Source: an uncultured SAR86 cluster bacterium
Lineage (GTDB): Bacteria > Pseudomonadota > Gammaproteobacteria > Magnimaribacterales > D2472
Assembly (NCBI GenBank): GCA_902594515.1
Contig: CACJML010000003.1
Coordinates: forward strand, 124,001 to 188,000
Length of the DNA: 64,000 bases
Direction of reading: 5' to 3'
Below, piece by piece: positions 10,236-19,294 of the stretch. The notes beneath the pieces are model-generated. The model did no database searches, had not been told where the DNA came from, and saw nothing but the letters and a program-made list of their open reading frames with translations. Position 1 is the stretch's first letter; every line of letters begins with the position of its first letter. Made by a program: the position numbers and the translations under genes.

Positions 10236-11525
10236 TTATAAAAAAATAAATTTTGACAAGAAGACTATTGTAAGAAACCACGCTCCTGTGGAGATAGTTT
10301 TAAGTTGACCTGAAAAAATTTTTATTACCACATAAGATAAAAATCCCAGCGCTATTCCATTGGCAATCGAAAAGGTTAATGGCATCATCACAATTATTAC
10401 AAGAGCTGGTAGTAGGTCGCTTAAATCAGACCAATTCAGTTTTTCCATGCTCCTCAGCATCAAGATTGCTACGTAAATCAATGCACCAGATGTTGCATAA
10501 GCAGGAATCATCGTAGCAAGTGGAGCAAAAAATATTGCCAAAAGAAACAAAATTCCAACTGTAACTGCAGTTAGACCAGTTCTTCCTCCAGCCTCTATTC
10601 CAGCAGAGCTCTCAACGTAACTAGTTACAGGAGAGCATCCAAATAAAGAACCAACAGCACTTGAACTACTATCAGCTTTCAGTGCCTTATCTAAATTATC
10701 AATGCCACCATCAGCATTTATAAGTTTGGCTTGGTTAGCAACTCCAACAAGGGTTCCAGCTGTATCGAATAAGTTAACAAAGAGAAAAGACATAATGATG
10801 CTGATCATGGCTAAATCAAATGCTTCAGAAATATCAAGTTTCAACAAAACTGGCATTAATGAGGGGGGGGATGAAATGATTCCATTAAATTTAATTAGAT
10901 TTAGAGCTAAAGCCATTGAAGTCACTAAAAATATTCCTATAACAATGGCGCCAGGTATTTTACGAATAGATAGTACGGCAATCACTAAAAAACTAATCAT
11001 TGCTAAAAGAGTTTCTGGCTTTGTTAGGTCGCCCATGCTGAGAAGGGTAGCTTCATTTGAAGTAATTATCCCGCCAGTTTTAAGACCAATAATTCCAATG
11101 AATAGACCAACACCTGCACCCATCGCAATTCGTAAATTGAAAGGAATACTCTCTAACATCCATTGTCTAAATGGCGTTACACTCATTATAAAAAATAGAA
11201 TTCCAGCTAAAAATACGGCACCTAAAGCCACTTCCCATGAGTAACCCATCTCACCAACAACTGTATAAGTAAAAAATGCATTTAGACCCATGCCTGGCGC
11301 TAAACCAACAGGCCAATTTGCATATACTCCCATTGCAATACAGGCAATAGAGGCAGCAATACATGTTCCAACGAAACTGGCACCAATATCCATGCCACTT
11401 GCGGCCATCATTTGTGGATTGACAAAGATAATGTATGCCATTGTTATGAATGTAGTGATGCCCGCAAGAATCTCACTTTTAAAATCAGTATTAAAATTTT
11501 TTAATTTGAAGATTTTTTCGAGCAT
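10236..11525 (-). CDS. NCS2 family (AzgA/GhxP-like) guanine/hypoxanthine permease
   Basis: EILAGITTFITMAYIIFVNPQMM; SPVTSYVESSAGIEAGGRTGLTAV motif. Confidence 0.9.
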   Translation of the reverse strand: MLEKIFKLKNFNTDFKSEILAGITTFITMAYIIFVNPQMMAASGMDIGASFVGTCIAASIACIAMGVYANWPVGLAPGMGLNAFFTYTVVGEMGYSWEVALGAVFLAGILFFIMSVTPFRQWMLESIPFNLRIAMGAGVGLFIGIIGLKTGGIITSNEATLLSMGDLTKPETLLAMISFLVIAVLSIRKIPGAIVIGIFLVTSMALALNLIKFNGIISSPPSLMPVLLKLDISEAFDLAMISIIMSFLFVNLFDTAGTLVGVANQAKLINADGGIDNLDKALKADSSSSAVGSLFGCSPVTSYVESSAGIEAGGRTGLTAVTVGILFLLAIFFAPLATMIPAYATSGALIYVAILMLRSMEKLNWSDLSDLLPALVIIVMMPLTFSIANGIALGFLSYVVIKIFSGQLKTISTGAWFLTIVFLSKFIFL

Positions 11526-11666
11526 TTTTTCTCTAAAGGTATTTAAAAATTAAGTTTACAACTTATACTGTATTTTTGTTATAGCTTTTAAATGCATTTA
11601 ACAACCAAAAGTAAATCTCTCATACTTTTCAAGGTTCCAAATTTTTAAAAATTATCTAACAAAAAA

Positions 11667-11682
11667 TGGCATTAATATTGCA
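11667..11682 (+). promoter_or_regulatory. candidate sigma54 (-24/-12) promoter upstream of the TonB-dependent receptor
   Basis: TGGCATTAATATTGCA: GG-N10-GC spacing with TGGCA and TTGCA half-elements, 46 bp before the ATG. Confidence 0.45.
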
Positions 11683-11728
11683 TAAATATTATACAAGAGC
11701 ATATTCTTTAAAAAGGGATTAAAAAATT

Positions 11729-14029
11729 ATGAAATCAACAAGTCATCTTAAAAGTATTAAGTATTTCGCACTTCTTTTTGGTTGCATTGGTCTTAGTGCA
11801 CAAGATAGCTTTATAGAAGAAGTATTTGTAACTGCCGAAAAGAGAAGTGAAAGCTTGCAAGATATATCACAGGCAGTGACGGCAATAAGCGATGAGGATA
11901 TAGAAAATAAAAACATTACCTCTTTTGTAGATCTAAGTGCAATTGTTCCTGGAGTAACTGTTGCAAAGAATGAAGGTTACAAGACCGTAATTTCTATAAG
12001 AGGTGTTGGAAATGAAACCAATCAAAATGCGATTGCAGCTCCTTCAGTTGCTTTCCACATGGACGGTATTTTTATAGCTTCTCCCTTTTCATTACAAACT
12101 GATTTTATTGATGTAGAAAGAATTGAGGTCTTAAGAGGCCCTCAAGGAACACTCTTCGGACAGAATTCAACTGGGGGAGTGATAAATGTAATCAGCAAAA
12201 AACCATCCATGGAAGGATATTTAGGGAAATCTGATATCACTTTTGGAAATTATGGCCTAACAAAATTTCGCTCATCTAATAATATCGTTTTAGGTAGTTC
12301 AACTGCTGCCAGATTTTCAATTTCCACTACAGAAAGAGATGGTTTTAGTGAAAATCTAGTAACTGGACAAGATCTAGATGATGATAGTAACTTGAGCCTT
12401 CGTGCGGATTTCCTTACAGAGTTTGGAAATAGTTCTTCGTTAAGATTTTTTGGTCAGTTTTTTGAAGTAGATAGAAATGGTTCTGCAATGAAAGGTATTG
12501 ATGATCCTTCACCAGACCCAAGGGACTTATCTCAAGACTCTATCTCAAATCATGAGCTAACTTCAAAGATCTTTGCTGCAATTTATGAATCTGATCTTGG
12601 TTATGCAAATTTAAAAATTATGGCGAGCATGCAAGAGGATGACATTTCAGTAACCAGAGATAATGATCGTCACAATTTCGGTGATCCCGTTTTAGCAATT
12701 CCTGGACTAGGAGACGGAGCAACTTATCAGAGAGCTGAGTTTCGCCCTGAAACCTCTTTAGTCGATACAACAACCTTTGAAATTAATTTAGTTTCTAATG
12801 AGCCAGCTATGGGTGGAAAGCTTGATTGGACTATTGGTGCTTTCTATATGGATCATGAGATTGAAAATCATATTCGAGGATATAGAGATAATGATTTAGA
12901 CGGAGAATTACAATATGTTTGTGGTGAGCCTTTTGCAAGAAATGATTACTGTTTTACAGTTGGTGGTCCGGATCCCTGGTTTTTCTTTGAATTTGACTTT
13001 GTAAGTGATGCTTTCCCAAAAAGAGAGTCATTCTCAGTTTATGGAGAAACTACCTACAGCATTTCTGACGAATTTCGTATTCTTAGTGGGCTTCGCTATT
13101 CTGATGATGAGGTCGAAAGTTGTGTTAAAAATTTCTTCACAACTGTATGTGACAACTTAAGTGGTAGTTCTGATAAGACAACTGGAAAAATAGCTGCTGA
13201 ATTTGATCTTGATGATGATACTTTGGCATATCTTGCTTTCTCGGCTGGCTTCAAACCAGGTGGAACAAATCTTACATATGGCTTTGCTGATGATAATGCG
13301 CCCCCAATGGTTTTCCCGAATTTTGCGGCTGAAACAGTAGAGTCCATGGAATTTGGTTTAAAAACAGACTTATATGATGGCAGGGCAAGAGCAAATATTG
13401 CAATCTTTTCATATGATTATGAAAATCTTCAATTCCAAGCGACAGATCCTGATCCATACCGAGGTGGTGTTGCAAACATTCCAGAATCAGAAATGTCAGG
13501 TTTAGAGATTGAATTTACTGGCTTAATTTCTGATTCGCTAACTTTAGACATGAATCTAGCATTTCTTGATTCAGAAGTATCCTCTGATTATGAAGCACTA
13601 GATAATGTTGATGCATACCAGTACTTCTTTGGTGAAGAAGATTTGAGATATGGTCTAAGAAAAAATATTAAAGGTAATGAACTTGCAAAAACTCCTGAAT
13701 TTACAGCTGACATAACAATGACATACGAAACTGTATTATCTTCAGGAACAATGTTTACTGGAATACTTCAATATGTTGAAAGAGGTGAATTCCAACAACG
13801 TGTAAATAACAATCCGATAGTAGATGCTATTGATGCTTATGACATTTTGAACCTAACTGCGAGCTTTGATTTTGTTGGCGATAAATGGGGACTAGATTTT
13901 ATGATCTTGAATGCGACTGATGAAGATGGAGTTAATTCCAGTATGACAGACGTGTTTGGAGTTGCAGCCACCGGTTTAGAATTAATTCCACCAAGACAAT
14001 ATATGCTTAGATTGAGCATGAACTATTAA
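11729..14029 (+). CDS. TonB-dependent receptor
   Basis: Signal peptide; EEVFVTAEKRSESLQDISQAVTAIS plug; VLRGPQGTLFGQNSTGGVINVISKKP; C-terminal aromatic beta-signal (MLRLSMNY). Confidence 0.93.
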   Translation: MKSTSHLKSIKYFALLFGCIGLSAQDSFIEEVFVTAEKRSESLQDISQAVTAISDEDIENKNITSFVDLSAIVPGVTVAKNEGYKTVISIRGVGNETNQNAIAAPSVAFHMDGIFIASPFSLQTDFIDVERIEVLRGPQGTLFGQNSTGGVINVISKKPSMEGYLGKSDITFGNYGLTKFRSSNNIVLGSSTAARFSISTTERDGFSENLVTGQDLDDDSNLSLRADFLTEFGNSSSLRFFGQFFEVDRNGSAMKGIDDPSPDPRDLSQDSISNHELTSKIFAAIYESDLGYANLKIMASMQEDDISVTRDNDRHNFGDPVLAIPGLGDGATYQRAEFRPETSLVDTTTFEINLVSNEPAMGGKLDWTIGAFYMDHEIENHIRGYRDNDLDGELQYVCGEPFARNDYCFTVGGPDPWFFFEFDFVSDAFPKRESFSVYGETTYSISDEFRILSGLRYSDDEVESCVKNFFTTVCDNLSGSSDKTTGKIAAEFDLDDDTLAYLAFSAGFKPGGTNLTYGFADDNAPPMVFPNFAAETVESMEFGLKTDLYDGRARANIAIFSYDYENLQFQATDPDPYRGGVANIPESEMSGLEIEFTGLISDSLTLDMNLAFLDSEVSSDYEALDNVDAYQYFFGEEDLRYGLRKNIKGNELAKTPEFTADITMTYETVLSSGTMFTGILQYVERGEFQQRVNNNPIVDAIDAYDILNLTASFDFVGDKWGLDFMILNATDEDGVNSSMTDVFGVAATGLELIPPRQYMLRLSMNY

Positions 14030-14082
14030 AAAGTTATTCAGCTCTTCTCTTAAAATTCGTGGTTATCAATATATAATTAGCC

Positions 14083-14649
14083 ATGGAAAAGCATTTTATT
14101 AGAGCCGAAGATCTTATTCAGGACTCTTTCAACCTCGCTTTGCAAGTCTATGAGGATGGCTACAGGCCCAACTACATAATTGGTGTTTGGAGAGGCGGAG
14201 CGCCAATAGGAATTGCTGTTCAAGAACTTTTTAGTGTTCTAGGCGTTACTTCTGATCACATTGCCATCAGAACGTCTCATTATAAAGCTATCAATCAAAG
14301 AGAAACTGAAGTTCAAGTATATGGACTTAACTACATCATTAAGCAAGTGGAATCCGAAGATTCACTCCTTATAGTTGATGATGTCCATGACACCGGCATA
14401 TCTATTGAAAAGATAATTTCCGACCTTAAGTTCGCTTGTAAAAAAAATACACCTGAAATAAGAGTAGCTACACCATATTTCAAGCCAACAAAAAATAAAA
14501 CTAAAAGAAAACCAGATTACTACCTTCATGAAACTGATAAATGGTTAGTATTCCCACACGAACTTGAGGGCCTTTCATTAGAGGAAATAGGAGATAATAA
14601 ACCCGAAGTCTCAAAACTGATTAATAAGTTATCAAAGCTTATAAAATGA
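14083..14649 (+). CDS. purine phosphoribosyltransferase-like protein (PRTase fold)
   Basis: [12 protein letters not shown] and PRPP-binding [13 protein letters not shown] motif. Confidence 0.8.
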   Translation: MEKHFIRAEDLIQDSFNLALQVYEDGYRPNYIIGVWRGGAPIGIAVQELFSVLGVTSDHIAIRTSHYKAINQRETEVQVYGLNYIIKQVESEDSLLIVDDVHDTGISIEKIISDLKFACKKNTPEIRVATPYFKPTKNKTKRKPDYYLHETDKWLVFPHELEGLSLEEIGDNKPEVSKLINKLSKLIK

Positions 14650-16226
14650 GTAGTAATATTTCTTTATCAAAAACAGATCTTGATACTATTTTAGTTTTAG
14701 ATTTTGGATCTCAATATACTCAATTAATAGCTAGGCGAGTAAGGGAACTCGGAGTATATTCCGAGATATTTCCTTGGGATATTCCAACAGAAAAAATATC
14801 CTTACTTAATCCTAAGGGAGTAATTCTTTCTGGTGGCCCAGAATCTGTGACCCAAGAAAATACTCCAAGAATTCCAGAAATTATTTTTAACTTAGGTATT
14901 CCTATTCTGGGTATTTGTTATGGAATGCAGACATTGGCTGAGCAAAATGGAGGCAGTGTAAGCACTGCCTCTACGAAAGAGTTTGGTTATGCAGAACTAA
15001 AGATTGAGTATCCATCAAAAATCTTTGATGGTCTAGATGTAAGAAATCTAGACGTTTGGATGAGTCACGGAGACCATGTTTCAATCTTGCCTGATGGTTT
15101 TATCTTGAGTGCATCAACTCAATCTGCGCCAATTGCTGCAATGGAGCACAAAGATAAGCCTTATTATGCTCTTCAATTCCATCCTGAAGTAACACACACA
15201 GATAAGGGTCAAAAAATCATAGAAAACTTCATATTAGATATTTGTAAATCTAATAGAAATTGGAAGTTAGATGACTTAATTGAACACAGAATAAAAGAGA
15301 TTAAAGCTAAAGTAGGAGATAAAAAAGTTCTTTTGGGATTATCTGGGGGAGTCGATTCATCTGTAACTGCTATGTTGCTAGATAGGGCAATCGGCAAAAA
15401 CTTAATTTGTATGTTCGTTGATAACGGACTTTTAAGAAAAAATGAAGTTGATGAGGTGGTAGATCTTTTTAAAAATAAAATTGATCTTAACCTTGAGGTT
15501 GTGGATGCAAAGAAAACATTTTTTAGACATCTTAAAGGTGTAACTGATCCTGAGCAAAAAAGAAAAGTTATTGGAAGGACCTTTATAGATGTATTTGATA
15601 ACGAATCAGTAAATCTGCATACCTCTGATGAGATTAATTTTTTAGCACAAGGAACAATTTATCCTGATGTGATTGAATCATCTGAATCTGAATCAAAAGA
15701 AGCAAGAATTATTAAGTCCCATCATAACGTTGGTGGCTTGCCAGAAGAAATGAAAATGAGCTTGGTTGAGCCGCTTAGGGATCTATTTAAAGATGAGGTC
15801 AGAAAAATGGGTGCCTTATTAGGCTTGCCTGTTGAAATACTTAAAAGACATCCTTTCCCTGGTCCTGGACTTGGGGTAAGAATATTGGGAGAGATAAATC
15901 AAGAAAATATTTCTATACTTCAAGAGGCAGACTCAATTTTTATTGATGAATTAAAAAAAGAAGGTCTTTATGATGAAGTAAGCCAAGCATTTTGTGTATA
16001 CCTGCCAGTCAAATCTGTTGGTGTAGTCGGCGATGAAAGACGTTATGCAGATGTTATAGCTCTAAGGTCTGTAAAAACTGTTGACTTTATGACTGCAGAA
16101 TGGTCAAAACTACCCCTAGAGTTTTTGGGTAGAGTATCAAATAGGATCGTAAATGAATTAGAGGAAGTAAGCAGGGTAGTTTATGACATCTCAGGCAAAC
16201 CACCTGCCACTATTGAGTGGGAGTAA
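14646..16226 (+). CDS. guaA: GMP synthase (glutamine-hydrolysing)
   Basis: [42 protein letters not shown]; terminal PPATIEWE. Confidence 0.97.
   Translation: MSSNISLSKTDLDTILVLDFGSQYTQLIARRVRELGVYSEIFPWDIPTEKISLLNPKGVILSGGPESVTQENTPRIPEIIFNLGIPILGICYGMQTLAEQNGGSVSTASTKEFGYAELKIEYPSKIFDGLDVRNLDVWMSHGDHVSILPDGFILSASTQSAPIAAMEHKDKPYYALQFHPEVTHTDKGQKIIENFILDICKSNRNWKLDDLIEHRIKEIKAKVGDKKVLLGLSGGVDSSVTAMLLDRAIGKNLICMFVDNGLLRKNEVDEVVDLFKNKIDLNLEVVDAKKTFFRHLKGVTDPEQKRKVIGRTFIDVFDNESVNLHTSDEINFLAQGTIYPDVIESSESESKEARIIKSHHNVGGLPEEMKMSLVEPLRDLFKDEVRKMGALLGLPVEILKRHPFPGPGLGVRILGEINQENISILQEADSIFIDELKKEGLYDEVSQAFCVYLPVKSVGVVGDERRYADVIALRSVKTVDFMTAEWSKLPLEFLGRVSNRIVNELEEVSRVVYDISGKPPATIEWE
16209..16226 (+). 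repeat. direct repeat copy 1 (guaA 3' terminus)
   Basis: ACTATTGAGTGGGAGTAA; partner copy at 16780-16797 (17/18 identical). Confidence 0.85.
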
Positions 16227-16699
16227 TGATGCGTACGCTAAAAATCAGCACCTATTTAGCAGCAGATTTAGAGACGGTTAAGAGTTATTTAATGACGCCA
16301 GCGCTACTCAATTATGTGGTGGCTGGTTTAATGAAATTCCATCCTATCGAACCAAATTTCTTTCCGTCAAAATGGGTTGAGGGGAAGTTCTCTGTAAAAA
16401 TGTTCGCATTTCATTTTTTACCCATCGGAAAACAAATTGTAGGTATAGAATTTCCACAAAAATCCGATCATTGGGTTCTCAGAGATAATGGAAGTGGTTC
16501 TATAGCAAAAACTTGGGATCATCTAATTTTTTTAGAATCGGAGGGAGGCGGAACTCGATATACAGATGAGGTTTCTATCGATGCTGGTCTTTTCACATTA
16601 CCAATCTATATCTACGCATTCATTTTTTACTCCTATAGACAAATGCGATGGCGGAAACTAGTAAATCTCAATTTTAGGGAGTTACAAAAGCAGAAATGA
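16226..16699 (+). CDS. SRPBCC-like small protein
   Basis: 158 aa ORF from ATG overlapping the guaA stop (taATGATG); polyketide cyclase/SRPBCC-like sequence (TYLAADLETVKSYLMTPALLNYV..). Confidence 0.6.
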   Translation: MMRTLKISTYLAADLETVKSYLMTPALLNYVVAGLMKFHPIEPNFFPSKWVEGKFSVKMFAFHFLPIGKQIVGIEFPQKSDHWVLRDNGSGSIAKTWDHLIFLESEGGGTRYTDEVSIDAGLFTLPIYIYAFIFYSYRQMRWRKLVNLNFRELQKQK

Positions 16700-16709
16700 A
16701 GAACGAAAC

Positions 16710-16774
16710 TTGTAAACTACTTGTAAACTCAGTTTTGCCCCTCGTAAACCCTTGCTACATAAGGCTTTGTAAAA
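16710..16774 (+). repeat. four spaced TTGTAAAC-like direct repeats
   Basis: TTGTAAAC at 16710 and 16721, TCGTAAAC at 16742, TTGTAAAA at 16767. Confidence 0.7.
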
Positions 16775-16779
16775 GTGTA

Positions 16780-16797
16780 ACTATTGAGTGGGAATAA
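16780..16797 (+). repeat. direct repeat copy 2 (guaA 3'-end duplicate)
   Basis: ACTATTGAGTGGGAATAA, encodes TIEWE* with a synonymous GAG->GAA change. Confidence 0.85.
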
Positions 16798-16798
16798 A

Positions 16799-17125
16799 AT
16801 GGAAGAATCTAATTACAAAGAATGGTCAGTTGATTTTAATGGAAAAATAATCAAAGTATCTAATTGGTGGAATTGGGAGGGGAAGTGTTCCGCAGATTTA
16901 TATTTAGATAATGAGCACTTACATCAAAACACAGACATATTAGTAAATCCTAACAAAGCAATGCTTTTTAAAAGTGATGTTTCTGATGATATAAAGTCTA
17001 TTGAAGTTTTTTCAGCAGGGTTTTTCTCAGTCAAATTATCAATAATGGTGAACGGCACTGTGATTCTTCAAGATAAATTAAGTTTACTTGATAGATTTGC
17101 TAAATTATTTTTTTCAAAAAAATGA
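16799..17125 (+). CDS. hypothetical protein
   Basis: Continuous 109 aa ORF from ATG; stop overlaps next start (ATGA). Confidence 0.55.
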   Translation: MEESNYKEWSVDFNGKIIKVSNWWNWEGKCSADLYLDNEHLHQNTDILVNPNKAMLFKSDVSDDIKSIEVFSAGFFSVKLSIMVNGTVILQDKLSLLDRFAKLFFSKK

Positions 17126-18288
17126 AACAATCAGCCAGATTATCCTTTTACTCGGAGCTAGCTTTTGGCTTTGTTATTTTGCTTTATACACTAGCAAACT
17201 TCTTATTAATTTTAGAGTTACCCTCAAATTTGATTGTCGGTTTAGCTGTGTTGCTATCAATTTCATTAATTATTCTAAACACACTTTATAAAGGAGATTT
17301 TTATTTAAACTACATTGAAAAAAAAGCAGATCTTGTTTTGCTTGTCTCACTTCCATTAATTTTTTTATTTTTTAATCAGAACTTCGAATCAGAATTTCTT
17401 GGTTTTATGTTAGTTGCGTCATTAAGTTATCTAGCAATATTTAACATGCGTAATTCTGATCTTCTATTATTAATATTTAGATGCATTTTTTACATTGTTC
17501 TTTTGGGAGTTTTGCTAGGCATCATTGAATACTATTTCTTTGAATCAAGTTATTTTAACGATACTGTTGAATTTTACCCATATAGCGCGAGTGGAACAAA
17601 GATTAGCTTTAGTGGCTTTATGTATAACTACAACTCAGTAACCTACTTTGTGATTTGCTATATGGCGCTTCTTTCTTTTCAGAATTCAGATATTAGAGAC
17701 TATTTTTTACCGATAGTAATTTTATTTTTAATGTTTTCAAAGTTACTGATATTGTTTTTACTTCTTATCGTTTTAATTAAATTTTTCAAAGGAAAAGCAA
17801 GAATAGCTCTAAGCTTATTTGCAATAATGTCTTATTTAATTTTGTCGAATGTTGTAATTGTTGAGGAGGGGACTTACCCATATCCGTCTATGTATTTTAG
17901 AGAAATATTGACCTCATATATGAGTTGGGATTTAGTATTAAGCCTTCATGGGTGGTTAAAACAACAAGGTCTTCAAGAACTGCTAGTCGGAGCATCAAAT
18001 TTTATTGAATTTGAAAATAAATATAGTTATCAGCCACACTCGTCATTAATATCATTTGGTTTATTGGGCGGTATTTATTTTCTTTTTTTATTTGTTGGGA
18101 ACTTAATAATAGTTTCATTAAGAATCTTAAATCAGATAGATATTTCAGATGCCCCGATTTTATATGCAGCATTTTTAGCATTTTTGATTGAATTAATTAA
18201 TTGGGATTTTTATGATTCTTTCTATTTTTGGATAGTTTTTTTTATATGCTGCAAGAACTTGGTAAAAATTAAATCCAATAATAATTAG
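17122..18288 (+). CDS. multi-TM protein, O-antigen polymerase/ligase-like (Wzy-like)
   Basis: About 10 hydrophobic segments with a large loop, within a glycosyltransferase cluster. Confidence 0.55.
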   Translation: MKQSARLSFYSELAFGFVILLYTLANFLLILELPSNLIVGLAVLLSISLIILNTLYKGDFYLNYIEKKADLVLLVSLPLIFLFFNQNFESEFLGFMLVASLSYLAIFNMRNSDLLLLIFRCIFYIVLLGVLLGIIEYYFFESSYFNDTVEFYPYSASGTKISFSGFMYNYNSVTYFVICYMALLSFQNSDIRDYFLPIVILFLMFSKLLILFLLLIVLIKFFKGKARIALSLFAIMSYLILSNVVIVEEGTYPYPSMYFREILTSYMSWDLVLSLHGWLKQQGLQELLVGASNFIEFENKYSYQPHSSLISFGLLGGIYFLFLFVGNLIIVSLRILNQIDISDAPILYAAFLAFLIELINWDFYDSFYFWIVFFICCKNLVKIKSNNN

Positions 18289-18426
18289 TTTTGCAGATCA
18301 TGATATTATTTAATGAGTAAAAGTATTAATAACATAGAATAGTCAATGTCTTGATCTATAGTCGTTTATTTCCTATCAAGACAGAGAAGCCTATTTTTTT
18401 TGTTGCGATTTATTTGATTTTTAAAA

Positions 18427-19275
18427 GTGAAAATATTTATTTGTACCAACGAAAATCAACTAATTGCAGCACAAGTATCTAAGAACTCAATCCTAAAACG
18501 CTCTAGTGTTTCAGAAAAAGATATCAGTATTGTAATGGAGTCCGAAGTTGCTGAACTAAGTAATTTTCACTCAAAACCATACCTAAGGGACGGGAGGAAA
18601 ATTAATCCTGATATAAATGATATGCAATCTTTTACTCTATTAAGATTTCTAATACCGGAGTTAATGAACTATGAGGGAAAGGCGCTTGTGCTTGATCCAG
18701 ATATTTTTCTAGTGAAGAATGGTCTAGAAAAACTTGAACATTTAAACTTTGGTAATTCCGCAATATTTGCTCGAAAGGGTTTAAAGAAAGATTCATGGGG
18801 ATCAAGTGTCCTCTTTCTATCATGCGATAAGCTCAAACATTGGTCACTTAGATCACTTATTAATGAGCTTCATCAATGCAAAATAGATTACAGTGACCTA
18901 ATTAATCTCAGATATGAAAATTCAGTTAGTCCATTGGAAACAAAGTGGAATGAATTTGATGAGATAAGAAAAGATACCATACTTCTTCATACAACTGAGA
19001 GACTTACACAACCATGGAGAGCTGGATTGAAACTTAATTCATCAATAGAACCAATACTTAAATTTATTCCCAGGGCACCGATTTATAAGTTTTTTGGGAA
19101 AGATCTAACTGTCGGGCGAGAACATCCAAGCAAGGACGTAACAAAATTTTTTTTCAAGGAGTTATCTGAATGTATTTCAAAAGGAATTATTAAAATGCAT
19201 GATATTGACAAAGCCATTGCAAAAAATTTTTTAAGACATGACTTGAAAGATCAACTGAAAAATTTTTCTAATTAG
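18427..19275 (+). CDS. glycosyltransferase-like protein (GT-A fold, GT8-like)
   Basis: KIFICTNENQLIAAQVSKNSILKRS ... ALVLDPDIFLVKNG; GTG start. Confidence 0.6.
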   Translation: MKIFICTNENQLIAAQVSKNSILKRSSVSEKDISIVMESEVAELSNFHSKPYLRDGRKINPDINDMQSFTLLRFLIPELMNYEGKALVLDPDIFLVKNGLEKLEHLNFGNSAIFARKGLKKDSWGSSVLFLSCDKLKHWSLRSLINELHQCKIDYSDLINLRYENSVSPLETKWNEFDEIRKDTILLHTTERLTQPWRAGLKLNSSIEPILKFIPRAPIYKFFGKDLTVGREHPSKDVTKFFFKELSECISKGIIKMHDIDKAIAKNFLRHDLKDQLKNFSN

Positions 19276-19294
19276 TTTATAGGGGTGATTAGTT

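Noticed and set aside
10702-11553. ORFs of 180 aa and 87 aa on the + strand
   Set aside because: Antisense shadows of the well-supported NCS2 permease; low-complexity composition, no recognisable family.
11560-11585. SOS-box-like ATACTGTATTTTTGTTATAG between the NCS2 permease and the TonB receptor
   Set aside because: Only one CTGT half-site; the second half does not match ACAG at the correct spacing.
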